Below are positions 24,701 through 36,867 of a stretch of 64,000 bases of DNA, one piece after another. A program made the position numbers and the translations under genes. Origin of the DNA: Litomosoides sigmodontis (lineage: Eukaryota > Nematoda > Chromadorea > Rhabditida > Onchocercidae); the NCBI GenBank assembly GCA_963070105.1, contig OY718805.1:9452652-9516651 (forward strand). Direction: 5' to 3'. The first letter of the stretch is position 1. The number at the start of each line of letters is the position of its first letter. A model generated the notes under the pieces. The model saw only the letters and a program-made list of their open reading frames with translations. It was not told the DNA's origin and did not search any database.

Positions 24701-27700
24701 AACCCAATCTGAACCTTATCCTTGTTTGGGACTAAAGTCTGAAAAACGAGAAGCAAACTATGGATGCATAAAGATGAACATACTACTCAAATGCATCTCA
24801 ACTTGGTCGATCTATCAAAATTTCTTAACTTCTAAAACTCTAAAAACGATAAATTAATTCAAGAGCAACAAAGTGAGACAATAATAACTTGTTTTTTTCT
24901 GAATCCTATTTCTATTGTTACCAAAACAGCAAACAAACAAAGAAAAGAAGAAAAATGCATAACCAAAAATATCATTAGGTACAATTGGATGAAATGGTAA
25001 CACATTAAATGAAATAGATACCTCTAGAGTGGCTCCTTTCGGACCGATGAGAAATTTGTGCATCCACGATTCACACGTGATCTCTGCCGTGATAACACTA
25101 CTCGCTTTAGCGTAAACCATTGCTAATGCTTCACCTAGTTTAGCTGGATCACCACGTAGTGTTATAGTATCGGAATCTTCCTCCTCCGGAGGTACTTCGA
25201 CGCTTACACCAGTTGATTTCAATATTTCAGCTAGTCCACGTCTTTGAGGCCCAACAACATAACGATGTTGTGCGCGTGCTACCTGAATGAATTTGTGGTT
25301 CAACTAAGTTATTATAAAATCTAACTTGGAAAAAGATGCAAAATATGATAATGGACCTTAATGCAGTGTGTATTTTTCATGATACACATAAAAGTCCATT
25401 ATCAAGTGTGTTATTAAAGATGATAATGGATTTTAATATGTATCAAGAAAATTTAAAATACGAAAATATGTTGCTAATCAGCTTAAATTAAATATCAATT
25501 ACTGTAAAGTTAGCGAACAATAACGATGGAAAATTTCATCTGTTATTATAAAGCGTTAGAATCGAAATTAGAGATATCCACACTTTTTTCTTTCGATCTA
25601 AATGTCGTAGATTCAGCAAACAATTCTTGAAAAAGCAACCTGACATGTTACTGGTTTCGCTATTGCTTTCATATTCTCATAAATCTGGCGAATAGCAGCC
25701 GTTGCATGATGAACACCCTCTTTTTCACCAGTAATGACAATTACTTCACTGGATGCAGTTGGTGGTGGGATGTTAATTTTGGCACCTGTTTTAGAAGCTA
25801 ACTCATCAATCGTTTCATTGAATGGCCCACGGATGAATGGATAATAGACGCGTGGTATCATCAAATGTTCTTGCGCTAGCTTCGACTAAAATCGATGTCA
25901 ATGGATCTTAAGATCATATACACATGAAATGCAAAGGACTCCATACGCTCAAAGTCGAAAGTGATAGTAAAGCTAATGATGCAATAGTGATGACAATAAA
26001 ATGGTAACGGAGCAGAGGCAGAAAAAGTAGAAATAGTAGTGACAACAGTAATGACAACGAAATTTGCAGTGATGCCCATAATGACGATGACAAGAAAAGC
26101 AATAATAGTAATACACAACAAATAATAATCAGTAACAATAATTAAACGACAAAATTAGATTAAACCTTACCTGCTTATCGCTAACAAGTTGGATTTCATG
26201 CACTGCTTTTTCGATGCCATCACGTGGTCCAATTATTTTAATGATATCACTTGGTGAGTCACGGCCTGGTACCATTATTCGACAATCCGTATCTTGTTCA
26301 AGTTGTCGCAGCTTGATACCTTCTCTTCCTACAGCAAAAAAACTGCAGAAATTATGCAATGGCCACTAAAGTAATTAACTCAACTTACAAGCTGATTTAA
26401 CAGAATGAGTTTCGATGCAAATACAGATAAACATCCTACACAAAAACACTTTGTACCAGTGATTAAATATCAGTGAAAACTTACTTTATCTGTTCCAAAT
26501 TATCTAATTATTTTAACTAGTTCAAATTATACCGATCAAAACACGATGGTGCTCTTTCGGCACTGCAATTTCACGGGCTGCTTGGGTCTTAAGCTTGCGT
26601 GCAATATGTGAACGTGCTTCCTCAACCTGTTGACGTTTCCCAGTGATTAGAAGCGTTAAGGAATGGTCTTTAGCCTCACAAATTTCAATCTGTGTACCAG
26701 TTGCTATAGCTATTTCGTTGCATTTTTGCTGCTCTTCATTAGTATTTCCAAAATTCTTATTACCAGTTCTAGAAGCTCGTTCATCACCAGAAAGATGATA
26801 AACCTGCAAAATATCTAAACTTATACTCTTTGATGATCAAAAAATATGACGCATTGAATTACGATAAATGGACTATGAAGGAAAATATCTAGAAATGCTG
26901 ATTAATTTCATAAGAGAACACAAAGGTTGCAGAAAAAACTCCTGACCAAATAGGATACCTTCCCAGCTATATTTCCTCTTGGACAGTAACAGTGTAGAGT
27001 GTTGCTTTTTCCGTAACGCGCGTTGTCACAACAACTAAAGCAGTTTACCTACCTATAGAAGTATGATGACGTACCACGCGTCTCACAGCATAACGAAAAA
27101 AGCGAAACTTTTTCCACCCTTTAACGTTTCTGTTTTGCCCAATTTGAGGGCAGGTAATATGAAGATTAGGAAATTAATATCTTATTGCAAAATTCAGCTT
27201 GATAAAACAAGAAACAACCTGAGTAGTCCTCTCCGAACGGACAGTGGGGGGTTTACTCCACACACCACCAAATAGTTGTGAAGCGCATGCATTCGGTTTG
27301 TCCGGTAGTTCGGGAAAATCTGTGCTATAGTCAAGAACACTAACACCCGTTTCGGAATGGTTTATCCCACTTGACCCTGCAGCACCACCATTCTGCAGTG
27401 CCGTATGATGACGTTCAGCGCCTGGTGCCAAATTTAGTGATCCTGAAATTTTAGATGGGACTAAACAATGTAGTATTTGAAGCACTACTGATATCCGAAA
27501 ACAATAAATCAGAATACAGATAATTTGATAGATTAAAGTTTAGAGCATTAGCAATAACACTTCCCAGGTTAGTGTTTCTCATCAGCACCTCTGCCTTTCA
27601 ATGAAACAACTAAGCTAACTAACACAAACCAACACACTTTTTATGACAATGAAATTCACCAATAAACATTAATTTCTAGCGGTTATCACGAACTTGCAAT

Positions 27701-27963
27701 AATACAAATTAACCACTTGAAACTATCAATAATTTCACAATAATGACAACTTAAGAATAAACTTGGAAACTTGAAAATTCTACAAATAAGAAATACATTA
27801 GACAAGAATAGGACAAAACCACTAAAAAATGCATAAAATAAGGAGGAGGGTCAAGCATTTTCAGCATAAATCAAAGCGAATAAAATGATAAACACAAACC
27901 TTCGCTTGCTATATCGGATAGTTCAGCGGATTTCTCTTGCTCATAATTTAAAATGTTTTTCAT
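18786..27963 (-). CDS. vgl-1: Vigilin (multi-KH RNA-binding protein)
   Basis: Twenty-one coding exons join in phase to 1264 residues, very close to human vigilin (HDLBP, about 1268): 27900-27963, 27219-27442, 26533-26803, 26171-26328, 25640-25885, 25022-25282, 24534-24738, 23957-24096, 23600-23818, 23274-23492, 23013-23159, 22584-22742, 22168-22305, 21557-21775, 21322-21457, 20898-21034, 20471-20686, 20078-20240, 19757-19899, 19314-19457, 18786-18971. I count 14 KH domains plus a partial one at the start of the array. Classic loops include GREG, GPKG, GRGG (twice), GTKG, GKSG, GRSG, GPRG and GQKG. Several loops are degenerate (GPQR, GGGR, RGAA, SNRG). The tail keeps the family signature Ala-Pro-Trp ... 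Glu-Glu-x-Phe-Pro. Vigilin binds tRNA and mRNA on ER-associated ribosomes and affects translation and heterochromatin. The donor at 20897 is GTCAGT. Confidence 0.96.
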
Positions 27964-27984
27964 GTTTTATGCAAAATGTTTTCA
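27964..27984 (-). promoter_or_regulatory. Short vigilin 5' UTR behind an acceptor-like site
   Basis: Reading the minus strand, a TATACAG acceptor-like site ends at 27985, 21 bases before the vigilin ATG. It could accept a spliced leader or an untranslated first exon lying farther right. Confidence 0.35.
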
Positions 27985-30900
27985 CTGTATAGTTCCGGCT
28001 CGTTATTTAACAGTGATCGGCTCGCGTGTTCCGTTGGGCTAGTTCGGGTTCCGTTTTCAAAGCTGCAATGCCGTAGATACTGATTTAAGTTAATTATGCT
28101 TGCAAATGCGATGTGAATAAAAAAATATTTATATAACCACTTTGGTACTCAGAAATATAATATACAATAAGGATTCGCCTTCAATAATTCATATTGTTAA
28201 TTGTTCTACTAGATGGCAATTAGAATGAGTAACTAGGCTTAAGTTTAGCAGGATTTATTCCACTGAAGAAGATACTTCTCAAGTGTTCTAAGTCACCACA
28301 TTTATAACAAGATTAAATAATTTCTTAGCTGTACACCACAGTATTAGCACACCTTCTTCAATCACACGTAACATTGACACTGACTTATTTTGTTAAGGAG
28401 CAGATAAGTTGAGAGAACGGAACACACGACCAGACTTTTTGTTAATTTTACTAAAAATGAAACAGTCACTGAAAACCTATGAGTGAAATCTAACGATTAA
28501 GCATGGTTCATTCTGCTTCAGTAACTTCTTTTTGCAACCTTTTCACCCTCTGAAACAGTATAAAAGTGCTGATCTTCTTCAGCGCAGCTAATTTAGTCCT
28601 CTACATAGTGGGGGTGACTTTTTGAAGAAACGAGCACATGAAAAATACACGCAGTAAAATGCTCAGTATTAGTATCAATTCGACAATGATTGGAACGAAA
28701 ATTTTATCCAAACAGCATCTTGATGAATTCTAATCTCTTATAAATCTTTATCGTTTCATAGGGCATAAACATTTGAAAAACCATAAAAAATTCAAAGGAA
28801 ATAAACCTACCAGCTATTTAAGGAAGGCCTTTGAGTAGCACCTGATAAGAAGATGCAACTCAAAATTGCAAATGTATTGCTTTTACCTGTAAATTATTTC
28901 GTGGGCGAGAATGCATTTATAGTTACACCAAAAAAAAATAAAGACCGATAAGTTCTATTTGATAATGATTGCGATGCATAATCACAGTCCATACTTATAA
29001 ACGATCAGACTACTGTAAAGAAACAAAATGGGAAGACCTCACTTAGCCGATCAATCAGCACGACATGAAATTTGAATTCCAACAGTTGTTAGAAATCTTA
29101 TCTAACCTGCCCCTAAAATAATGCAGCGTTAATTACACTACACAATCACACCTAAACTCCATCAATCACTTATTTATGACGCATTTTAGGATAGCTCTAT
29201 TTTCTGCATTTACTTGAAATTTTCCTACAATAGATGGTCTCTTGAAAAATGCTTACGAAAAAGCATAAAATTTTATAGCTAAAATCAAAAGGCACATCCT
29301 CTATCATATCCTTTAAGCACACATAATTTACCGAAAAATACAAAAAAAAAAACGAAACATCCATCAATCTAATTTTAGATATGAAATCCATCAATATAAT
29401 TTTTGATATATCTTCTTTGCCCCAAAAACACCGTTCCCTGAACTTGCCAAGTGGTAAAACACAAGTTATTATTCACTTAGAAATTCTGGTAAACTACCAC
29501 TTTGCGCGCGGCAACGCAACAACAAAAATAACGCGGCCAGTTGTCCGGTGACGTTAACATTACGGTTTTCGGACGTGAGTACTACTGCTGTACGCTGTAC
29601 TGTTGATGTTGTTGGATACTAGCAATGAAGAGGTGTAACAAATCGTACTAGACGTATGAGAGGTAACAATTGAGCTACGTAATGACAGTTACGGTAATGT
29701 TAACAAAAAAAATAAATAAATGGATGGAGTGATTTCATGCTAACAATTTTCACGTTAAAATTCACATCTACGTCAAATTCCTACACCTCATTCGTAGCAT
29801 TAACTCTTCATCTCATATGCCTATGCCTCATTTTTGAGTCATTGAAAAGGATGAGAAGAGAATTTGAGTAGTATGTGGTTGGCTTAAAGAGGAAAGAAAG
29901 GAGGAGGAAAACGGTCAAGACTGTTAAGACGGTATCAGGCTTAACAGGACGACTATTACTATCACCATGTACATCGACGACAACTGTGAAAGGATAATTT
30001 GATGGAAAAAAAAAAAGGAATTACCAACGCGACAAACAGACCACACGTTACAGAGCATACAATGCACAATAATGATAAGGAGAATGATCGTTGATTCATT
30101 CGGCGTATTACGTCGTATTACAATAGATGATGATGATGATGTGTCACGCGTCCTCTCGACACTGCGCCATCACTAACCGTTGCTGCCAGATCGATCAGCG
30201 GAAAACGTAACACAGCAAATGAATGTTTAATTTCAAAACTCAACACTTGTACGAATTTATCTACAAAATTGATGATGCTACCCTCCAGATAGCATCATCA
30301 TCATCATCATCATCATCATCACATAGATTGATTCAACAACGAACAAGTCACTTCAAGCAGTCAATCATTTTACTACCGTTACAGTAAATTGCTTTAACTA
30401 TTACTGTTCATTACCAGCTGTGACGATCCTATCTCTTTCATCCTATCATTCATCAGCGTGAAGGGTGAAAACGATTCAGGCATAAACGTAAATTATTATC
30501 AGCGCGATATACCTAATACTATCAACATATCTCTTTCATGCCATTGTTCGACATACGAAGCTAGGATTTCCAGTAGCTAAAATCCTCAAGAGACTATCAG
30601 ATATTTCCGTGTGGATTAGTTCGCATCTGTGAGTTACTAAGGAGTTCGTTCATGTTATGCATGAACTCATCCACACTGTGATTTCGCTAAATGAAGAATT
30701 TGAGCATAACAACTTGCACTGCAACACTTATCTTTTCACTTAACAATCATTTGTTTTGAAATTAATATTTCTGATAATTTTCGATATTTTCCAATTTATC
30801 ACTCTTCCGTTACTGTAACCTCTGTAGTTTATTAAGTCACAGATTTATGAAAAAAAAAATCTTTTCACGAAATCTCATCATTTCTTGCAATTATGGATGA

Positions 30901-32095
30901 TAGATATCATCATCTATGGTGATCACATTGATGCGTTTTTTGCAATTACAGTGTAGTTTGTTAGTGTTCCATTTTCAACAATCTTTTTTTTTTTTTATTG
31001 TTCGTTTGAAGTAATGAAGAAGATACTTCGAACAGAAAGAAATCAAAGCTCTCTTTTCTAATTTAGCATTTTACACATTTGAGGAAAAAAAGGTAAGATA
31101 TCCTTGCCTTCTTCCTCCATCAAACGAATGAAAGATATCTAAACAACAGAAGTGACAAGTGCTGAACAATTCAAATTGCTTTAACCATTCACTTCAAAAG
31201 CACCTCAAGTTATATCACAAAACTGAATCATTTGTTTCATCACACAGCCGAATGGAACTGTAAGTAATGCTGTACGCAAAATGTACGATCTTATTAATCG
31301 TATGCCTTAATTCAAATACATACAATAAATATCCGTATTCCTTACCGTATATAAAAAGATTAGTAGTATAAACGTTTGCCTTGCTAATCAACAACCGTAA
31401 ACATCACGCATAATACATGTAATCATTTACATGCACTGTAATCTGTAAATGGAAGATATAAGCAACAGATGAGTGAATTTACTGAATTAATGAAAACACA
31501 ATGAATTTACTGTAATGACAGGCTCAACCACTGCATTAGCATTATCTCAGCGATAAGTCACCGATTACAACGGCACGTTGACAGCAACGTGACGAAGACG
31601 TCGTGAGAAGAATGTTACGGCGGAAATGCTGCATACACAGCGTTGCGGCAACGGTGCTCACAACCATCTACTAATACAAGTAATTCCATCAGTTAGTATT
31701 TAACTTTATGGCTGCGTTAAATTTGTCCACCATTTTTGAAAAGTTCAAATATCACGTTATTGCGGAACGGGTAGCATATGGTGGACGTGTGGTGGTACTT
31801 TAATGTAAAACATATTAGATTGAGAACGTAATGTATGATCAATTGCTTTTCGATATTTTATCGCTGTTTTCTTATATTATTCTTTTTGAAAAAAAAATTT
31901 TGCTTATATAATATATGAAACACTTCAATATTAGTTGAAATTTAAAAATTAATGGGAGAGAACGGATTAGTTGTAAAGCGTTGTGAATGCACCGTAGAAT
32001 GCGTTTTGTTATCCGAGGTCTTTGATAATAATATCCGTCATATCGTCAATCACGAAAACAACACGTTACAGCAGGTTACGTAGCTTCTCTTTTTA
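27985..32095. other. Long divergent intergenic region, no coding exon seen
   Basis: About 4.1 kb between the vigilin start (minus) and ICMT (plus). No open frame reads as a conserved protein; the one at 29197-29394 (minus) is Phe/Ile/Ser-rich noise. ATC/GAT-type trinucleotide repeats lie near 30127-30141 and 30293-30321. Base composition is less skewed around 29.4-31.7 kb than in other gaps, with CpG-containing words, so promoters or untranslated exons are likely here. Confidence 0.5.
30293..30321. repeat. (ATC)n microsatellite
   Basis: About nine ATC units in intergenic DNA; a shorter GAT run lies near 30127-30141. Confidence 0.85.
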
Positions 32096-32101
32096 GATTT
32101 C
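32090..32101 (+). promoter_or_regulatory. Probable spliced-leader acceptor for ICMT
   Basis: A CTTTTTAG acceptor ends at 32096, five bases before the ICMT ATG at 32102. There is no intron in the gene for it to serve, so trans-splicing of a leader is the simplest reading. Confidence 0.5.
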
Positions 32102-32956
32102 ATGGTGCGGTTAGACGTATTTCGAAGTAATGTCGATGTACAGCATTCATTATTTTCGGCCTTATTCTCAATAACAGTAGTAAGTGTGGCGTATATGTTT
32201 CGAGTTGAACGGTGGAAACTTGAGTATGCAGTCTTCTTGTTATCAATCCCTATGGCGGTGTTATTGTGCGGTTGGCGTTCACGTTGGAATGCAGCGCAGG
32301 CGTCTTTCCTCGGTGGTACATTTATGCTGTCTGTATTATGCGCTTATTCAACAAGTAGTTTGTATTTATCAATATTTGCGTGGTATTCCGCATGCGTGGC
32401 AGCATTTCATTACGGAGAATTCCTTGCTACAGCTTTAGCAAACCGACCAGATTTGAATTCTGCATCATATCTTCTGGATCATTCATTCTCATATTGGGCA
32501 GCTGCTGTGACAAGTTGGGTGGAATATGCCGCAGAAGTACGTTTTTTGCCTCATTTGAAAAATGTTACTGTAAGTTACGTCGGGTTAGTGCTAATTGTAT
32601 TCGGTGAAATTTTACGAAAACTGGCGATGATTCATGCAAAGGGTGGATTCACGCACATGATTGCAATCGAGAAGCGTCCGAAGCATAAATTGGTGACTAG
32701 TGGTGTGTACAGTTTCGTACGACATCCAGGATATCTTGGTTGGTTACTGTGGTGCGTAGGTACCCAAGTGATGCTCTGCAATCCTATGTGTGTGATCCTT
32801 TATTTGCTAATTGGATGGAATTTCTTCAACAATAGAATATATTGGGAAGAGCGTTATCTGATCACTTTCTTTGGTGCCGAATATATTCGGTATCAAAAGA
32901 AGGTTCCACTCGGCATACCTTTTATTAAGGGATACGAGTCATGGTCACCGAGATAA
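32102..32956 (+). CDS. icmt-1: Protein-S-isoprenylcysteine O-methyltransferase
   Basis: One uninterrupted 284-codon frame, the same length as I recall for human ICMT. ICMT is an ER membrane enzyme that methylates the C-terminal prenylated Cys of CaaX proteins such as Ras, Rho and lamins, using S-adenosylmethionine. Several hydrophobic membrane segments fill the first half. The conserved C-terminal block is present: Leu-Val-Thr-Ser-Gly-Val-Tyr, Arg-His-Pro-x-Tyr-x-Gly-Trp from about residue 207, Gly-Thr-Gln-Val-Met-Leu-Cys-Asn-Pro, a Trp-Glu-Glu cofactor-site acid pair, Phe-Phe-Gly-x-Glu-Tyr and Pro-Phe-Ile-Lys-Gly near the end. The gene has no intron although its neighbours are cut into 6 to 21 exons, which suggests a retrocopy or intron loss. 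The intact frame argues for a working gene. FRA10AC1 follows on the same strand about 1.06 kb away. Confidence 0.95.
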   Translation: MVRLDVFRSNVDVQHSLFSALFSITVVSVAYMFRVERWKLEYAVFLLSIPMAVLLCGWRSRWNAAQASFLGGTFMLSVLCAYSTSSLYLSIFAWYSACVAAFHYGEFLATALANRPDLNSASYLLDHSFSYWAAAVTSWVEYAAEVRFLPHLKNVTVSYVGLVLIVFGEILRKLAMIHAKGGFTHMIAIEKRPKHKLVTSGVYSFVRHPGYLGWLLWCVGTQVMLCNPMCVILYLLIGWNFFNNRIYWEERYLITFFGAEYIRYQKKVPLGIPFIKGYESWSPR

Positions 32957-33990
32957 TTTTTGTTTTTATGGCGTGGTACTATTGTAATTTTGCCTCAACT
33001 TTACCTCATGGAATTGAAAGCTAGAGCAACTTAAACTGACAGCAGTGCGCAGAGTTTTATATTTATCAGAAGTTTCCATTATGCTGCATCTTCAACTGGT
33101 GATACAAATGATGTCACAAACACTGATCCTGCATGAGCTTCATCGATAGAATTTCCAAGGATGACTGAAATTATTTTGGCTACATGTGTAAATGAGGTTG
33201 TTAACATGTGGTCCAAAAAGAAAAAAATTTTGGTGGACTTTTCTATTGCAAAAAAATTTACAACTTTCCACTGTTGAATATTTTTCTGTTTTTTCCATGA
33301 TATTTTTGTATTTCTATTTCATTTCAAAGTTTTTACTTAAATCCAAAAGTTGTGTCGTTTTTCGATATAGTTTTTTTCAGCCGGTGTGTCCATAAATCGA
33401 TGTGTAACTGTTTAAAATTAAAATTGAAGTGAATTTATACAACAAACTTTAATTATTCATACTGTTAAATGTGGATAACTGATGTTTTATTGCTTTACCG
33501 GGATAGTGTCACATGTAAAGTTTTTGTATCAATTTACTGGACATTTATGTATTAGTAATGTGTATTACTCTACACCATGCAACAATTAATGACCGTAATT
33601 TTTGACTGTATTGTACCATTCGTTCTAAAATTCCTTTTTTTTGCTGCATTTATGAATTATAATTCGGTCTAATTTTTTTGGTTGTTTTTCTGACAGAAAT
33701 TTATGTTAGACTTAAAGAATCAAATTTGATTTTGAAAACATTGCTCTTTGAATTGCTATGAACGACTACTGCGAGCAAATAGTTATTTCACACGATTCTC
33801 TGAATTTAGTTTTTTAATTTTCATTATTGCTGTTGTTTTCAAGAAATTTTTCTAAAAATTTTCACAAAATTTTCTTACGGGTTCCGGCCATCCAACGACT
33901 CATATTTTGTAGCAGTTTGCTGGGGAAATATACGAATTAGTCATGGCGAATGTAACGTCTGGTTATAAGCGTAATTTGCTATGTTCTTGT
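32957..33990 (+). other. Intergenic and 3' UTR of ICMT
   Basis: AT-rich spacer between ICMT and FRA10AC1. The open frame 33192-33395 is Phe/Lys/Ser-rich and shows no motif. No RNA gene or repeat stands out. Confidence 0.5.
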
Positions 33991-34012
33991 TATTTCCCAG
34001 TAAAATTTCGGG
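33991..34012 (+). promoter_or_regulatory. Probable spliced-leader acceptor for FRA10AC1
   Basis: A TATTTCCCAG acceptor ends at 34000, 12 bases before the ATG at 34013. No upstream donor with a coding exon is visible, so a trans-splice site is likely. Confidence 0.5.
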
Positions 34013-35747
34013 ATGAGTAAGCGGAATCCAATCGATTATGAAGATCTAGAGTCAGAATTTGACTATGCAAATGATGCTGGAAGCAGCGTCAGTGGAGGAA
34101 AAAGTTCTCGAATACAGGATGATGAATTGTGGAAGAAACCACGATATGGCGAAACTGCATTGGCAGATCGGAAAAAAGCAAAAGGCATATTTATTGAAGA
34201 ACAGGCCTGCTTTGAGAGGTACCATTTCTTCCTGTTCCGAACATTCTAACAAGAAAAAGATATGAAAAATAGAGCAGGAGAGATTGAATGACAAAATATT
34301 AAAAATCAACTTGTGATATTGATGCTGTCATTGAAAACTGCTATAATTTTCCGCTAGTTTTCAGACGAAAACAACGTTTAATGACGTTGGATGTTTACAC
34401 ACGACACAAGGAACTCATAAATCAGTATTATCTGTGCTACCCAGGTGCAACAGCAAAACTACAAAGGGATACATCCAGAGATCGCACTGATTATGATGTC
34501 CTCAAAGACAATCATAGATTTCTTTGGGATGAAGATGAGGTTCCACTTGCATTGTTTAAGCAGGAAAATTATTAGTAAAGTGTGTAATGAGTGCTCTTTT
34601 CATTTATTTTGTGTTTTAGCAAAGCTAACTAGTCCTTTTCAGTTAATAAAAGCAGCAGAGAAGTCGTGGGAGGCTCGTTTAGCCAAGCGATATTATGATA
34701 AACTTTTCAAGGAATACTGTATCGCTGATCTTTCGCAATACAAAAAGAATAGGTAACTATGTCTACAAATCATGAAATATCTGCGATACATTTCATGATT
34801 CAAAAATTTCAAAAGTTTAATATCTATGTTTCTGTGAAAAGGATTTATTTTATGGGAAAAAATTCGGAATTACTTTCAGATAATTGTTCTGCAATGTATT
34901 TGTTATTACTTTCATGATCCTTTCATAAGTTGAAACTTTCAGAATAGCCATGAGATGGCGAACGGAAAGAGAAGTGAGGTCAGGGAAGGGCCAGTTTGAG
35001 TGTGGTAATAAACGATGCACGGAAAAAGATGATCTTACTAGTTGGGAAGTAAGTCTTAATTCGGACGAAGCTTTAGGTTCAAGTGAAACACGTTTGTTAT
35101 CTTTTGACTGTTCCGGGATTGTTTATTGTGACTGGACATTTAAAAACCCAATATCTTTTGGATTCGAGCATTCATTAAAAGTATTCATTAAAATACGTAA
35201 GTTTTGAAGGCAAACTAAAACAAGAGTTAAATGCATAGCTTTATTTCCGGTTAACTTTGCATACCTGGAGAATAGCATAAAGAAAAACGCTCTTGTAAAA
35301 CTACGACTATGTACCGAATGCTCGAAAATGCTCAATTATCATTCGCAGAAAAAGAAACTGGAAAAGAAAGACAAACGCAGAAGCACAAACAAAAAGGAAC
35401 TGTAAGTTTTTCAGAATTGTTACTGAACATGCATCACCACACATATCTATCATAGTCGACACGGTTTCTTGAAATTGATTTATGCTGATTGCTTATACTG
35501 ATTTTGTAGACAACTATTATTTAGGTCTAATGCTAAAAGCCGGAACGAAGAACATCCAGAAGCAGGTACTTCAGAGGTTCAAAACCCATTAATTTCTGAA
35601 CAGATTTCTAAAGAAGTGGAAGAAGATATCAACGAAAAATTGGAAAAAGACAATTTAATGGAAATTTGGAGGAAATCTCCAGAAGATGATCCGGAAAAAG
35701 CTGCTGAGCAAGAGCTTGATGATTTTTTGGATGATTTATTATTATAG
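34013..35747 (+). CDS. FRA10AC1: FRA10AC1 homologue
   Basis: Exons: 34013-34218, 34365-34539, 34643-34752, 34943-35048 (or to 35076), 35250-35401 (or from 35239), 35510-35747 (stop TAG). The product matches the conserved Fra10Ac1 domain: Thr-Arg-His-Lys-Glu-Leu-Ile, Thr-Asp-x-Asp-Val ... Asn-His-Arg-Phe-Leu-Trp, a long Arg-Leu-Ala-Lys-x-Tyr-Tyr-Asp-Lys-Leu-Phe block, Ser-Gly-Lys-Gly-Gln-Phe, Cys-Gly-Asn-Lys-x-Cys, Lys-Leu-Arg-Leu-Cys-x-Glu-Cys, and an acidic Asp/Leu-rich C-terminus. The two Cys pairs suggest zinc binding. FRA10AC1 is a nuclear protein linked to the spliceosome. The intron between exons 4 and 5 is odd: the homologous junction uses a GTAAGT donor but the sequence before exon 5 is TTTCCG, not AG. 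The alternative borders keep the frame and add 13 residues. Confidence 0.92.
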
Positions 35748-36444
35748 TGTGTAAGTCCGTGTATATGTGTTTAATGATTTTTTTTATTCGGTAAAAGATA
35801 AAAGAATTCAATTAGTAGAGCGCATCATACGTCCCATTAAGGTACATAATGGAAAACACAGTCACAAAATGTTGATAAGATGAGTGGTTCAGTTAATGGC
35901 AAACAGGTTGACTAATTTGAGCTGGTACTAGACAAAAAGAACTCAGCTTTAGTAATACGTTTTTTGCATTATGCTTTACATATCATACAATCTTACAAGC
36001 AGAATAATTTTAGTTTTTCATTCCTATGTGAGTATAAGTAAAATACATTCTTTTTCTGAAAACCAAGAAAATTTATACCGCTTGAAGGCAAATATCAGCG
36101 GCATAATACTATTGAAACAAAATATAATTTGTAAAATATAATTCAAAATATAATTTCAAAACAAAATATGATTTGTTACAGTTCAAATAAGCACCGATAG
36201 TTTCTCAGTTTCTCGCTTGTAAACCTTGAAATCCTAAGTAGTGCAAAACAAATAACTTAGCAATATATTTCAAACGGAAGATTTGAATAATTTTTTATAC
36301 AAAAAAAGATTGGGTAACATCACATTTCCTACTTCAGAGCTTCTGTACAAATAGCGTTTGGCTTTTTCAAGTTTTCGTGTAAATGACCGTAAAATTCACC
36401 AATTCTTTAATCATGAAAAAAAAATGTGAGATTGTCACACTACC
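35748..36444. other. Intergenic, nothing recognised
   Basis: AT-rich 3' flank of FRA10AC1, including imperfect repeats of AAAATATAATT near 36115-36175. No coding exon seen. Confidence 0.5.
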
Positions 36445-36533
36445 TTAGTCTGCAAGGTCGGAATATGCGTTCGTGACTGTAGCATCATCAGAATTCTGTA
36501 AACCATCAAGAGAAAATACGACGTATTCCCATC
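36445..36533 (-). CDS. Orphan candidate terminal exon
   Basis: On the minus strand a strong TTTATTTCAG acceptor is followed by a 28-codon frame (entry phase needs one base from the previous exon) ending in TAA at 36445-36447. It starts with Trp-Glu-Tyr-Val-Val-Phe-Ser and ends in an acidic Tyr-Ser-Asp-Leu-Ala-Asp. It could be an alternative last exon of the coiled-coil gene upstream, or belong to an unseen gene. Function unknown. Confidence 0.3.
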
Positions 36534-36867
36534 CTGAAATAAACCGAATCGAATGAAATATAGCACATAAAGTCAAGTGGGACACTTTACAATGGTTTAG
36601 TTACAAGATGAATTGACGAGTACAAATTTTCTGCATACAGAAAAAGAACAGTATTAAAGAAGTAGCTGAAGCAATAATTTAATAGGCCTTGGGAGTAGGT
36701 GGTCTTTCAGTATCCCATCAATCGAAAGTAATACCAAAATGATTAAAAAAAAAAATTATATGGCACACAATTTTCCTAACACCATATAGTGACAATCAAC
36801 ATACGAACAATCCCGTGCTTGTAATGGTATACACTATCACAACCGCTAAAGAAACTGATTACTTCGT

